A stretch of 13,394 nt of DNA from Oxalobacteraceae bacterium (GCA_947487325.1 CANKWG010000042.1:1-13394), one strand, 5' to 3'; positions 1 through 8,533 are shown, counted from the stretch's first letter. Notes: generated from the sequence alone by a model not told the origin. Program-made: numbers and translations.

Positions 1-597
1 TTTTATTTCATGATTCTGCATCATCACCCGCATGTGACTGAACGCGCATTCAAAGCTGACTACGATCGCATCGTCTGGGAAGAAGGAAAAAAAGCCGATG
101 CCAATTTTGCTGCCTGGTGTGAAGGCCGCACTGGCTACCCGCTCGTGGATGCGGCCATGCATCAGCTGAACCAGACCGGCTATATGCATAATCGTTTGCG
201 CATGGTGACTGCTTGCTTCCTGATCAAGGATCTGGGTATCGATTGGCGGCGCGGTGAGGCCTACTTTGCGCGGCAGCTGAATGATTTTGATTTGTCTGCC
301 AATAACGGTGGCTGGCAATGGGCTGCTTCATCTGGCTGCGACGCACAACCCTACTTCCGGATTTTCAATCCCATCACGCAATCGGAAAAATTCGACAATG
401 AAGGAAAATTCATCAAGCGCTACCTACCGCAACTGGCGAAACTGAACCAAAAACAAATTCATGCGCCCTGGTTGGTACCCGAGCTCTTGTTAAGTGGTGC
501 AGGGATCACGCTGGGCAAGGATTATCCGGCACCGATCGTTGCGCATGATGAAGCACGCAAGCGAACGCTGGAACGCTATGCGGTGGTGAAAAAATAA
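1..597 (+). CDS. phrB: Deoxyribodipyrimidine photolyase (class I CPD photolyase), 3' part
   Basis: This is the C-terminal FAD-binding part of a photolyase, a flavoenzyme that uses blue light to split cyclobutane pyrimidine dimers. The reading frame is open from base 1 (FYF before the first Met at 10), so the gene starts outside the window and the Met at 10 is internal. Compared with E. coli PhrB, recalled from memory, the key residues are all present. Counting from that Met, W23, W79 and W102 match the electron-transfer triad W306/W359/W382. N61, R64, D92, D94 and N98 match the FAD contacts N341, R344, D372, D374 and N378. The motifs EGRTGYPLVDAAM, MHNRLRM and NNGGWQWAAS are typical of the class. 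The C-terminus ends where the E. coli protein does, so the 3' end is intact. A cryptochrome is less likely because the DNA-repair type motifs are so close to PhrB. Its stop faces the chpA stop with one base between them. Confidence 0.95.
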   Translation, partial: FYFMILHHHPHVTERAFKADYDRIVWEEGKKADANFAAWCEGRTGYPLVDAAMHQLNQTGYMHNRLRMVTACFLIKDLGIDWRRGEAYFARQLNDFDLSANNGGWQWAASSGCDAQPYFRIFNPITQSEKFDNEGKFIKRYLPQLAKLNQKQIHAPWLVPELLLSGAGITLGKDYPAPIVAHDEARKRTLERYAVVKK

Positions 598-598
598 A

Positions 599-3500
599 TC
601 AACCTGAAACATCCGCAGGGATTCGGTTTTCTCGCCGAAAATCAGCGGGCATCTTCGCAAGCCATTGCGTCAACAAACCCAGTAATTCTTCTTCAACAAA
701 GGGTTTGCCTAGATAAGCGGTTGCGCCCAGCTTCATCGCATGCTCACGGTGACGCTCTGCCGTACGCGACGTGATCATCGCGACCGGAAGCGCACACCAG
801 CGCCCATCATCACGCAAGGCTGTAAGCAGTTCGAAACCATCCATACGCGGCATTTCTATGTCCAGTAGTACGGCAGCTGGGGTGTTCAGACGCAACTGCT
901 CAAGAGCATCCAGGCCATCTCTGGCCAGCACGACCGCATAGCCATGACGTTCCAAAAGTCGCTGACTGGCGCGACGCACCGTGAGCGAATCATCAACAAC
1001 AAGAACTTTCGGTGCCTGATTTTCGCTGACTTCTGCTGAATTCATATTCGCACTATTGCCGCAATGTGCTGCAACAAAATCGGGCAATGGCATGGGGTTG
1101 ATGATGAGCGTAATACTACCGTCTCCCAGCACCGTGGCGCCTGCAATACCGGGCACCTTGGCCACCTGCGGTCCAAGGTTTTTGACGACCACTTCACGAT
1201 GCCCAATCACGGCATCGAGCTCAATGGCCAGATACTGATCAAGTTGCCGCAGCACGGCGACTGGCGTGCGCGTTGCAATCCCTTGCGCCGATGTCGGCTC
1301 ACCTAACAGCGTCGACAAGCGATACAAGGGTACGTGACGACCTTGCCATTCCATTTCACCAGCGCCGCGCACCTGTGCAAGTTCCGAGGACGAGAGCTGC
1401 AACATTTGCTGTACCAGCGTTGCGGGCAATGCGACCTCGCGCGAGCCCGCTGTCACCAGCACGACATGCATGGTCACCAGTGTCAGCGGCAAGCTGAATA
1501 TGAAACGGGTACCCGCACCTCGTTCACTCAGAACGTTCATTTGACCACCGAGTGCGATGACTGCAGTTCGCACCGCATCCATACCAATGCCGCGCCCGGA
1601 TAATTCAGTGACGGTGCTAGCCGTTGAAAAACCCGGCTCAAAAATCAACTCTGCCAGCGCAGCCTCATCAGCTTGCGCATCTAATGCCAGCAGTCCTGCC
1701 GCAATGGCATGTTTGCGGATACGCACATAATCCAGCCCGCGCCCATCATCACTAATTTGCAACTGCAAGGTATTACCTTGCTGAGACAAATCCATACGCA
1801 CTCGTCCGGTAGCGGGCTTGCCCAGCGACAGTCGTTCGGCCGCAGTTTCAATGCCATGCGCAACAGCATTGCGAACCAGATGCTCAAGTGGGCCCGTGAT
1901 GCGATCGAGTACGCCGCGATCTACCTCAAGATTGCCACCATCGATCTCCATGATGACATCGCAATCTTTTTCACGAGCAGCCTGACGCAGCAAATGCTGC
2001 AGCCGTCCGCTCAGGCTGGCAAACGGGATCGTGCGAACACGTCGCAGATCAGATTGCAGTACTCGCGCATGACGTCCCTGTGTGGTGACTGTGATCACTG
2101 CGCTATCAAGCTGACGCGAGAGCGTACGCTGCAAGCTGCTGATGTCGGCGATGCTTTCACTCATCATTCGTGTGAGCTCATGCAATCGCGTATAGCGATC
2201 AAATTCAAGCGGATCAAATTCTGCTGCATTGCTAGGCGCAAATCCGGAGGCAATACGCGACTCTGCATGAATTTCGAGTTCACGTAATTGCGCGCGCAAA
2301 CGCAAGAGGTTGTCCGACAGATCAGTCACCGACTGCCTTTGCAGCTGCAAGTCGCTCGCCATGCGTGAGCTGCCGACCAGCAGCTCCGCACCTGACGTCG
2401 TGATGCGATCCAACAATTCTGAACGTACCCGCAGCTGTAAAGTCTGGGGGGTTCTTTCTGCCGCTGCTGCTGTGACATCCTGACTTGTATGCGTGGCACC
2501 CGAAACATCGACATCGGCGCTTGCTGGTTTCACATCGTTCGCTCGTCCGTCGTCAACAGCTGACGGTGAGCTCACATTGACCGATACGAAAGGTTGCAGC
2601 AATTGATCCAGTGTCGTCTCAAGGGCACGTAGTGAGACTGCATCCGGTGGCGATTGCTGCGAGAGTTCAGCGACGGTTTGCTCCATCTGATGCAGTTCGT
2701 CGCCAAGCCTGATTTCACCTGCCATGCGTGCACTGCCTTTGAGCGTATGCAGAATACGCAGCATCTGCGCGGGTGCCTCAGGCTCTGAAGGCTCGACCAT
2801 CCAAGTACGCAGTTGCTGATCAAGCTGCGACATCAGATCGGCGGCTTCCTCAACAAAGATTTCATGTAGCTCATCCTGTATCGGATCATGTAGCTCATCC
2901 TGTATCGGATCGCGAAGCTTGTTAGTCGATGCGGTGACTGTGGATGTTCCTGCTTGAAGCAATACGTTCGAATCAGCGTGGTCTTTAATGGCTGGAGGCT
3001 GCCAATCCTGGTTCTGCACATTAGCTGGCGCTGCTGTCGTGTCTGGCACGTTTCTCTGCTGCAGCCCTAGCAAAGACTCGGCATCATCATCTTGCTGATA
3101 TTCGAATTCAGATCTGGGCTCAGCTCTGGACTCAGATCTGGACTCCGATGCCGTTAGGGACAATGCGAGCAGCTGCTCAAGGATAGCGGACTGAGACTGT
3201 GGCATGAGGCCGGAGGACAAGTCGGCGAGCATATCTTCAAACGTCACCCATCCCTGTTGCAAGACAGAGAGCACAGACTCAGTGATGTGCCCATCGCCTG
3301 TGCGCATCCCTATGAGCACCGCTTCCATGGCCAGCGCCAGCTGCCGCATCTCCGACAAGCCTACCGTGGCAGAACAGCCGGCAAGTGCATGAGCGGCATG
3401 AGCGGCGGATTCCCACTGAAAATCCTTGTTCTTCGGCTCTGCATGCAGCCAATTTCCGAGCTGCTGCAGACGCGCCTTCGCCTCATCAAGAAAAATCGCA

Positions 3501-5236
3501 TGCAGATTTTGGCGGGTATCAAAGGCCGGACGCATCGCATGATGGTCATCTTCGGTAGCGAAAGGTGGCGCCACCTCATGTAGTGAACTGCTGTCTTCGA
3601 TATCGTGCGTACGTGGTATTGCAGCAAGCAGTAAAGATAGGCGAACGAAATTTTGTGCAAATAGATCGCGACGATAAAAATCTTTATCACTATCCACATC
3701 CAAAATTATCGGGGGTAGTTGCTCGCGAATTTCTTGCACTGATTTCAGCAGAGTCTGCTCATCCAATAATGTCAGCACTGCCTGAACTTCCGAGAGGCGA
3801 TGATCGATTGCGGCATGGGCGGCCTCTCGCTCCGACGCCGTAGGCGCTTCGTCCATCAAACGTTCGATTTGTCGCTCGGTAGCGGCCAGACTATCGATCA
3901 ATGCATCCCTTAGTGATGTTAGTACCGCAGGTATTTGCAGTGAGATGCCCATGGTCTGCAAGCTGCGCCAGCCGGGAATATCGACGGCGTTGCCAATCGC
4001 ATCCAGATTGCTTGCAATCCGCTGCGCAATAGACTGACTGTTTTTCAAACGGGTCATCAAACCCATCAGTGTTTGCAGACTGAGCAGGCAGGCGGCTACC
4101 GCAAGAGCCTGCGTCGGATGAACCTCGTTCCCAGATAGCCTCGCTTGCAAGCGGGACAGCGCGCTTGTCACGCAAGCGATCTCCAGCACAGGACTAGCAG
4201 AACGAATCAGATTATCCAGTTGTACGGGGGCGGGCAAAGCAGCCACTCCCGGGGTATCCAACAAAGCAATCAGCGAGTGGACTTCATCCCGTACCGCCGC
4301 GATAGCGAGTACCTCACCGGTCGCTAGTGTTGAAGGTGCTGCATGTGCGGAAGGAAGCTGAGTGTCGAGCTCATAAGCTTGCGCGATGCAGACTGATTCT
4401 GGCGTGTGTGCGTTGGCAGTAGCAATCACAAACAAGGCTTCCCGAACCAGTGGTGCCGGCACTGGCGGTAGCTCTGTCGATCCGACATGACGAATCACGC
4501 GCCCCGTCGCTGCCAGTATTCTTTTTGATAGCGCGATCTCGCTGGTCTTTTCTGCCGCTATCAAGCCTGTTGCAGCATGCAGCACCAGCCAGCTGGATTT
4601 TTCCGATAGCGACTGTGCGAGGGAAGCAAGTGCTGCAATCACCTGCGTTATGCGCTGTGCTGCTTGCAAAATTTCTTCGGGTATGTCGGAACGCAAAAAG
4701 CGCAATAGCGCACGCTCGAATTCACTGCGAGGATCGGTCAGTAGAACTTGCTCTTCAGGTACTGCAACCGAAGGCAGCATCCTGTGATCGGCTTGCAGCG
4801 ACAACATTGCAGACGGATGCGCATTACCCGTACGATCCCAGGCAGCGAGCGCAGTCCAGCATGAGAAAAAATTCGATATCGGCAAAGACTCCCGAGCAAG
4901 CACACGCTCCATCGCCTCAGTCAGGGTGCTGAAAGTCTGATTTAGCGTACCGGCCAGCTCAGGGGAAAATGATGCCGGATTTTCCGACTGCCTTGCAACG
5001 ATCCGATGTGAGAGCGAAGTAATGGCGGCAAGACTGTCAACGCCCGCCACTTGAAACGCAGCTTCCACTTGTCCCAGCAGCACAGACATTGAAGCTAGTG
5101 CTGCTGGCGTGTCGACATCCGTGATTGTCGCCTGTTGCAACAACTGCCCCAGCTGACGCAAGGACATTGCGAGTTCATGAAAAAGAGGCGGCAGGCAATC
5201 TGACGCTGTCGAACTTGCTGGCACTGGCGAATTCAT
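599..5236 (-). CDS. chpA: ChpA/PilL-type hybrid histidine kinase of the type IV pilus chemosensory system (Hpt-Hpt-CheA core-CheW-REC)
   Basis: A 1545-residue CheA-like kinase that would take the PilJ signal and phosphorylate PilG and PilH. Residues 1 to about 560 are helical and resemble the degenerate Hpt-like N-terminus of Pseudomonas ChpA, without a phospho-His motif. Hpt domain A (about 570-665) has H616 in HALAGCS. Hpt domain B (about 785-880) has H830 in the canonical HTLKGSARMAG. The dimerisation region spans about 935-1090. The ATPase has an N box with N1123 (LVRNAVAHG), G1 DDGRG at 1163-1167 and G2 GRGIGMD at 1214-1220. A CheW-like domain spans about 1255-1390. The C-terminal receiver has D1415/D1416, phospho-acceptor D1459, T1489 and K1511. 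Pseudomonas ChpA is about 2470 residues with several more Hpt domains, so this is a compact version, often named pilL in betaproteobacteria. The linker between the Hpt domains holds two tandem repeats. The ATG lies 27 bases after the pilJ stop, with a weak ribosome site. It is the last gene of the operon. Confidence 0.93.
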   Translation of the reverse strand: MNSPVPASSTASDCLPPLFHELAMSLRQLGQLLQQATITDVDTPAALASMSVLLGQVEAAFQVAGVDSLAAITSLSHRIVARQSENPASFSPELAGTLNQTFSTLTEAMERVLARESLPISNFFSCWTALAAWDRTGNAHPSAMLSLQADHRMLPSVAVPEEQVLLTDPRSEFERALLRFLRSDIPEEILQAAQRITQVIAALASLAQSLSEKSSWLVLHAATGLIAAEKTSEIALSKRILAATGRVIRHVGSTELPPVPAPLVREALFVIATANAHTPESVCIAQAYELDTQLPSAHAAPSTLATGEVLAIAAVRDEVHSLIALLDTPGVAALPAPVQLDNLIRSASPVLEIACVTSALSRLQARLSGNEVHPTQALAVAACLLSLQTLMGLMTRLKNSQSIAQRIASNLDAIGNAVDIPGWRSLQTMGISLQIPAVLTSLRDALIDSLAATERQIERLMDEAPTASEREAAHAAIDHRLSEVQAVLTLLDEQTLLKSVQEIREQLPPIILDVDSDKDFYRRDLFAQNFVRLSLLLAAIPRTHDIEDSSSLHEVAPPFATEDDHHAMRPAFDTRQNLHAIFLDEAKARLQQLGNWLHAEPKNKDFQWESAAHAAHALAGCSATVGLSEMRQLALAMEAVLIGMRTGDGHITESVLSVLQQGWVTFEDMLADLSSGLMPQSQSAILEQLLALSLTASESRSESRAEPRSEFEYQQDDDAESLLGLQQRNVPDTTAAPANVQNQDWQPPAIKDHADSNVLLQAGTSTVTASTNKLRDPIQDELHDPIQDELHEIFVEEAADLMSQLDQQLRTWMVEPSEPEAPAQMLRILHTLKGSARMAGEIRLGDELHQMEQTVAELSQQSPPDAVSLRALETTLDQLLQPFVSVNVSSPSAVDDGRANDVKPASADVDVSGATHTSQDVTAAAAERTPQTLQLRVRSELLDRITTSGAELLVGSSRMASDLQLQRQSVTDLSDNLLRLRAQLRELEIHAESRIASGFAPSNAAEFDPLEFDRYTRLHELTRMMSESIADISSLQRTLSRQLDSAVITVTTQGRHARVLQSDLRRVRTIPFASLSGRLQHLLRQAAREKDCDVIMEIDGGNLEVDRGVLDRITGPLEHLVRNAVAHGIETAAERLSLGKPATGRVRMDLSQQGNTLQLQISDDGRGLDYVRIRKHAIAAGLLALDAQADEAALAELIFEPGFSTASTVTELSGRGIGMDAVRTAVIALGGQMNVLSERGAGTRFIFSLPLTLVTMHVVLVTAGSREVALPATLVQQMLQLSSSELAQVRGAGEMEWQGRHVPLYRLSTLLGEPTSAQGIATRTPVAVLRQLDQYLAIELDAVIGHREVVVKNLGPQVAKVPGIAGATVLGDGSITLIINPMPLPDFVAAHCGNSANMNSAEVSENQAPKVLVVDDSLTVRRASQRLLERHGYAVVLARDGLDALEQLRLNTPAAVLLDIEMPRMDGFELLTALRDDGRWCALPVAMITSRTAERHREHAMKLGATAYLGKPFVEEELLGLLTQWLAKMPADFRRENRIPADVSG
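2862..2909 (-). repeat. Perfect 24-bp tandem duplication inside chpA
   Basis: Bases 2862-2885 are repeated exactly at 2886-2909, in frame. On the coding strand this gives DPIQDELH twice (residues 776-783 and 784-791), just before the conserved EIFVEEA start of Hpt domain B. The two copies have no nucleotide difference, which fits a recent slippage or duplication event. The second copy is the one that runs into the Hpt helix, so the extra copy lengthens the linker by eight residues without breaking the domain. Confidence 0.95.
3108..3143 (-). repeat. Three 12-bp tandem units inside chpA
   Basis: Three adjacent near-identical 12-base units (plus strand: tcagatctgggc, tcagctctggac, tcagatctggac) at 3108-3119, 3120-3131 and 3132-3143. 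They encode SRSE, SRAE and PRSE in the charged, probably unstructured linker after Hpt domain A (about residues 699-710). The units differ at one or two bases, so this tract looks older than the 24-bp duplication. Confidence 0.85.
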
Positions 5237-5263
5237 CGTTAGTTTTCAGAACGGATAAATAAT

Positions 5264-7483
5264 TCAGGCAGCAATGCGGAAACGCGCGATTGTAACCTCA
5301 AGCTCTGATGCCATCTCGCCGAGTTCCTGCACCGATGAAGCGGTTTGCTGGGTGCCATGCCGCGTATGCTCGGTTACGGTCAGAATGCTGTCGATGTTGC
5401 GCGCCACGCCATCGGCAAGGCTTGCCTGCTGCACCGAAGAGGCTGAAATGCCGCGTATGAGTTCAGCCAGATGATGAGAAATGCGACGTATGTCTGCAAG
5501 CGCGTGGCCAGCAGCATCCGACAAGCGCGTTCCCTCGACCACCCCTTGTGTGGACCGCTCCATTGCGGCGACGGCTTCATGTGCATCAGCTTGAACCGTC
5601 TTGACCAGCGTACTGATCTGGCGCACAGCATCACCGCAGCGTTCGGCCAATCGCTGGACCTCTTCGGCAACTACGGCAAAACCTCGACCAGCCTCACCCG
5701 CGGACGCGGCTTGTATCGCCGCATTCAATGCGAGCACGTGAGTCTGCTCGGTGATATCAGAAATCAAGTCGGTAATGTCGCCAATTTCGAGCGAAGAGTC
5801 GCCAAGACGTTTGATACGCTTGGCAGTTTCCTGTATCTGTTCGCGTATCTGCTGCATGCCGCGAATCGCATTTTGTACCGCACTCTCGCCCTGCTCAGCG
5901 GCACTCACAGATGATTGAGCAACATCCGCTGATTCACTAGCGGCACGCGAGACTTGGTGAATTTGTGCTGTCATCTGCAGCACTGCCTCACCGGTCTGCT
6001 GAATCTCATTTGACTGACGCGCAGCAAGTGCCAGTAATTCGCTGGAAATATTCTGCGCAGTGCCGCAAGATTTTCCAACCTGCTGTGCGGTGTAACTGAC
6101 ACGCACCAGCAGATTACGTAATTCTTCCAGGGTGAAATTTACAGAGTCGGCGATCGCGCCGGTAATATCCTCTGATACGGTGGTACGAATCAACAGATTA
6201 CCCTCGGCCACCTCCTGAAGCTCATTCATCAGCCTGAGAATAGCGGCCTGATTTTGCTGATTGATGGCTCGTGCGGATTCTTCTTCCTGCATTGCCTTGC
6301 GGCGCTGCTGGTCAGACTGCATACGACGTGATTCTGCTTGGGCCGTGAGCTGTCGGCTTTCATTGAGTAGCAAAAGTCCCAGCGCGAGTGCAAACATCAG
6401 AAACAAAAACCCGGCCGTGCCCAAGGCCCAGTGAGTCCAGTTGCCTTCAGTCTCCTGTGCACGATAGGCCTGCTGCAGTTCCAGCAGCCGTTCGCGCAGT
6501 GATTCGTTGTCGGCGAATATCTGCCGTTCCGCCTGTTTGGCTGCAATAAAATTTTTCAGGTTGCCGAGAATACCGGCGAGTTCGCGACGGTAAGTTGCAA
6601 ACGCGGCCTGGAGTTCCTGTAGACGTGCGCGTGCATCCGGGTTGGCGAGTGCCGGTAAGCGCAACACCGCACTGCCCTCCATAAATCCGGTCATGATGTC
6701 CTGAAAGGTATTGGCATCTCGGCCCAGCATGAACGCCGTATCCTGATTGATGCCTTCGGGCGTGAGAAATTCATTCGCATTTTTGCCAAGGCGCTGCGTC
6801 AGCATGACGAGTTGTCCCGCTGCGGCAACCTCGCGTGCCGAAGCGCCTGACTGCGCACTAACAATCGCAATTTGTTCAGCGAGTTCAAGCAAAGTTGGGT
6901 TAAGTTTATTTAGTGACTGCAGCGTGGTACCGAAGCCGGTAAGCTCTTTTTGCAAACTCATGAGCCGGGTCGCCGAACGATCTGAGCGCTGCCAGTTATC
7001 ACTGATACGACCAACACGTTTAGCAAAATAAGCGTCGGCAACGGGTACAACACGACCCTGCCATTCACCGCCTACGGCTAATAGCTTGAGTGCGTCGTTA
7101 ATCGCCATTCGACTTTGTTCAAGTTGGGCGAACGCTTCGGGGTTACCCTGAATGGCGTTTGGCGCGGCTTTGCCGAGTCGCTGCGAATGCATGACCAAAT
7201 CACCCGCAATTTGGGTACGTACCGAGGCCTTGGCTGTTTCCTGAGAATTCAACCAGGTGAACACAACGAGTGCGATGAGTGACAACACAAGTCCGATCTG
7301 CATGATGCGTGCAGCCAGCTTCACCGAAACGTAGGCTAGCCAGGGCTGCACGAGGACATTTTTTTTCATGCGCATGAAAAACTTCTGCCAAGTCTGGTTA
7401 CCTTTTTCTTGTTTCAAGGAATCCGGCATTACGGAAGACATATTCGTTACAGTACTTCCGCTATGGCTCGTATCAATTTCCAT
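5264..7483 (-). CDS. pilJ: PilJ, methyl-accepting chemotaxis receptor of the type IV pilus system
   Basis: A 739-residue transmembrane receptor that would sense a periplasmic or pilus-derived signal and control the ChpA kinase through PilI. The order is: a cytoplasmic N-terminal tail of about 55 residues, TM1 at about 56-78, a periplasmic part with two PilJ-type helical repeats marked by SQRLGKAA (100-107) and TQRLGKNA (229-236), TM2 at about 352-373, a HAMP-like segment up to about 455 (GNLLIRTTVSEDITGAIADSVN), then the long coiled-coil signalling hairpin. The tip (about 572-615) contains LALNAAIQAASAGEAGRGF and VVAEEVQRLAER, very close to Pseudomonas PilJ. The residue after QT in the tip is His582, where receptors normally have Asn. 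The ATG at 7481-7483 is preceded by GGAG at six bases, a good ribosome site. It starts 39 bases after the pilI stop. No pilK gene follows it. Confidence 0.95.
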   Translation of the reverse strand: MEIDTSHSGSTVTNMSSVMPDSLKQEKGNQTWQKFFMRMKKNVLVQPWLAYVSVKLAARIMQIGLVLSLIALVVFTWLNSQETAKASVRTQIAGDLVMHSQRLGKAAPNAIQGNPEAFAQLEQSRMAINDALKLLAVGGEWQGRVVPVADAYFAKRVGRISDNWQRSDRSATRLMSLQKELTGFGTTLQSLNKLNPTLLELAEQIAIVSAQSGASAREVAAAGQLVMLTQRLGKNANEFLTPEGINQDTAFMLGRDANTFQDIMTGFMEGSAVLRLPALANPDARARLQELQAAFATYRRELAGILGNLKNFIAAKQAERQIFADNESLRERLLELQQAYRAQETEGNWTHWALGTAGFLFLMFALALGLLLLNESRQLTAQAESRRMQSDQQRRKAMQEEESARAINQQNQAAILRLMNELQEVAEGNLLIRTTVSEDITGAIADSVNFTLEELRNLLVRVSYTAQQVGKSCGTAQNISSELLALAARQSNEIQQTGEAVLQMTAQIHQVSRAASESADVAQSSVSAAEQGESAVQNAIRGMQQIREQIQETAKRIKRLGDSSLEIGDITDLISDITEQTHVLALNAAIQAASAGEAGRGFAVVAEEVQRLAERCGDAVRQISTLVKTVQADAHEAVAAMERSTQGVVEGTRLSDAAGHALADIRRISHHLAELIRGISASSVQQASLADGVARNIDSILTVTEHTRHGTQQTASSVQELGEMASELEVTIARFRIAA

Positions 7484-7522
7484 GCAATGCTCCGCAAATG
7501 AATAAAAAATAAATCCGCTTCT

Positions 7523-8104
7523 CTAACGCGCCACCACATCGAGGAACGCGGGGTCTTCCATCAGCAGCGGCAGGTCCAGCAATCGCCAAGAGCGTGATTC
7601 ACGATCAACAAAAAACGATCTCACCCAGGAAGATTCATCTGCAGGCTTAGGCTGCAAGGTGAAACCTGAAAGACTGACCAGCCCCGTCACTCGCGAGACG
7701 CGCAGTGCACAGGGCACTGCCAGCGAGTCGGACAGAATGAGCAAACGATCTGAATCTTGCGAAGGCTTGACGGGACGCCCGAGAAAGCCTGAGAGGTCAA
7801 TCACGCCCATGAGCCTGCCGCGACAGTTGATCAGACCAAGAAACCAGGCACAGGTATGCGGTACTCGCTTGACACCTTCATTCGGTATGACTTCAGCGGT
7901 ATGCGCTACGTCGAGTAGAAGCTGCTGATCACCGGCTTGCACAGCGAGTCTCATCTGCTCGCTATGGCCACCTGAACGCGCAAGGTGGGCGCGTTCTACC
8001 AGTTGCCGCTGAAATTCACGCAAAGCCTGCCGGCGTTCTTGCCGGCTGGGTGTGGGAAGTACGTCCTGTTCAGGATGCATTTCAGTAGCGAGCCCCGCGG
8101 GCAT
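7523..8104 (-). CDS. pilI: PilI, CheW-like coupling protein
   Basis: A 193-residue soluble adaptor that would link PilJ to the ChpA kinase. Residues about 1-48 are a polar, helical extension. The CheW fold covers about 50-185, with the family signature WFLGLINCRGRLMGVIDL at 87-104 and a conserved VSRVTGL near 136-142. The length is typical of PilI (about 180 residues). The ATG at 8102-8104 comes one base after the pilH TGA (8106-8108), so the two are probably translationally coupled. Met9 is a possible alternative start, but the first ATG fits the close junction. It ends with TAG. Confidence 0.92.
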   Translation of the reverse strand: MPAGLATEMHPEQDVLPTPSRQERRQALREFQRQLVERAHLARSGGHSEQMRLAVQAGDQQLLLDVAHTAEVIPNEGVKRVPHTCAWFLGLINCRGRLMGVIDLSGFLGRPVKPSQDSDRLLILSDSLAVPCALRVSRVTGLVSLSGFTLQPKPADESSWVRSFFVDRESRSWRLLDLPLLMEDPAFLDVVAR

Positions 8105-8105
8105 C

Positions 8106-8483
8106 TCAGTTCACCGAACGTGACAGAGCAGCAATTTTTTGCAGCAGTAAACGGGTGTCTACAGGCTTGACGAGATAATCCCGTGCGCCCTGTCGCATAC
8201 CCCAGATTCGATCGGTTTCCTGATTTTTGCTGCTGCAAATGATGATGGGTACATGACTGGTTGCTGGATCACGGGCAATCGCGCGCGTCGTCTGAAAACC
8301 ATTTTGTCCAGGCATGACCACATCCATCAATATCAAGTGGGGTGGATTTTTTCGTATGGACTCGATGGCAATCTCGCCATTTTCTGCAGTACTGACCGAG
8401 TAGCCGTTCGCCGTCAGCAGCTCGGACAGAAAATGACGTTCAGTGGCGGAGTCATCGACAATCAGGATGTGCGTGATGGGCAT
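8106..8483 (-). CDS. pilH: PilH, CheY-like response regulator
   Basis: A 125-residue single-domain receiver. It has the acidic pair D10/D11, phospho-acceptor D54 (LILMDVVMPGQNG), S84 in the switch position and K106 (YLVKP). The stretch KNQETDRIWGMRQGARDYL is the PilH signature and separates it clearly from PilG. In Pseudomonas, PilH is linked to pilus retraction and may act as a phosphate sink for ChpA. Where Pseudomonas PilH has TT at the switch, this protein has SS, a conservative change. The ATG follows a 42-base gap after pilG that contains a terminator-like hairpin; I see no convincing Shine-Dalgarno sequence before it. Confidence 0.94.
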   Translation of the reverse strand: MPITHILIVDDSATERHFLSELLTANGYSVSTAENGEIAIESIRKNPPHLILMDVVMPGQNGFQTTRAIARDPATSHVPIIICSSKNQETDRIWGMRQGARDYLVKPVDTRLLLQKIAALSRSVN

Positions 8484-8509
8484 ATCAGTAAAGGGGCAAG
8501 AAGTTGACG

Positions 8510-8533
8510 AAAAAAGCCCGCATGATCATGCGG
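8510..8533 (-). terminator. Intrinsic-terminator-like hairpin overlapping the pilG stop
   Basis: Bases 8518-8533 form a perfect 16-base palindrome (CCGCATGATCATGCGG). Read on the minus strand it is a six-base-pair GC-rich stem with a GATC loop, followed after two bases by six T residues (8515 down to 8510). The pilG stop codon TGA (8526-8528) lies in the loop. The form is that of a factor-independent terminator or attenuator placed between pilG and pilH inside the operon. The palindrome could instead bind a dimeric regulator. Confidence 0.6.

Noticed and set aside
610..650. TTCGG/CCGAA inverted repeat near the 3' end of chpA
   Set aside because: Five base pairs inside coding sequence with no T tract on the coding strand; not a credible operon terminator.
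1709..2287. Open frame of 192 codons on the plus strand inside chpA
   Set aside because: It lies fully antisense to the well-supported CheA core of chpA, resembles no family I know and has no ribosome site evidence. It is a by-product of codon use on the other strand.
4450..4932. Open frame of 160 codons on the plus strand inside the chpA N-terminus
   Set aside because: Antisense to the continuous 1545-codon chpA frame, with no motif or start signal.
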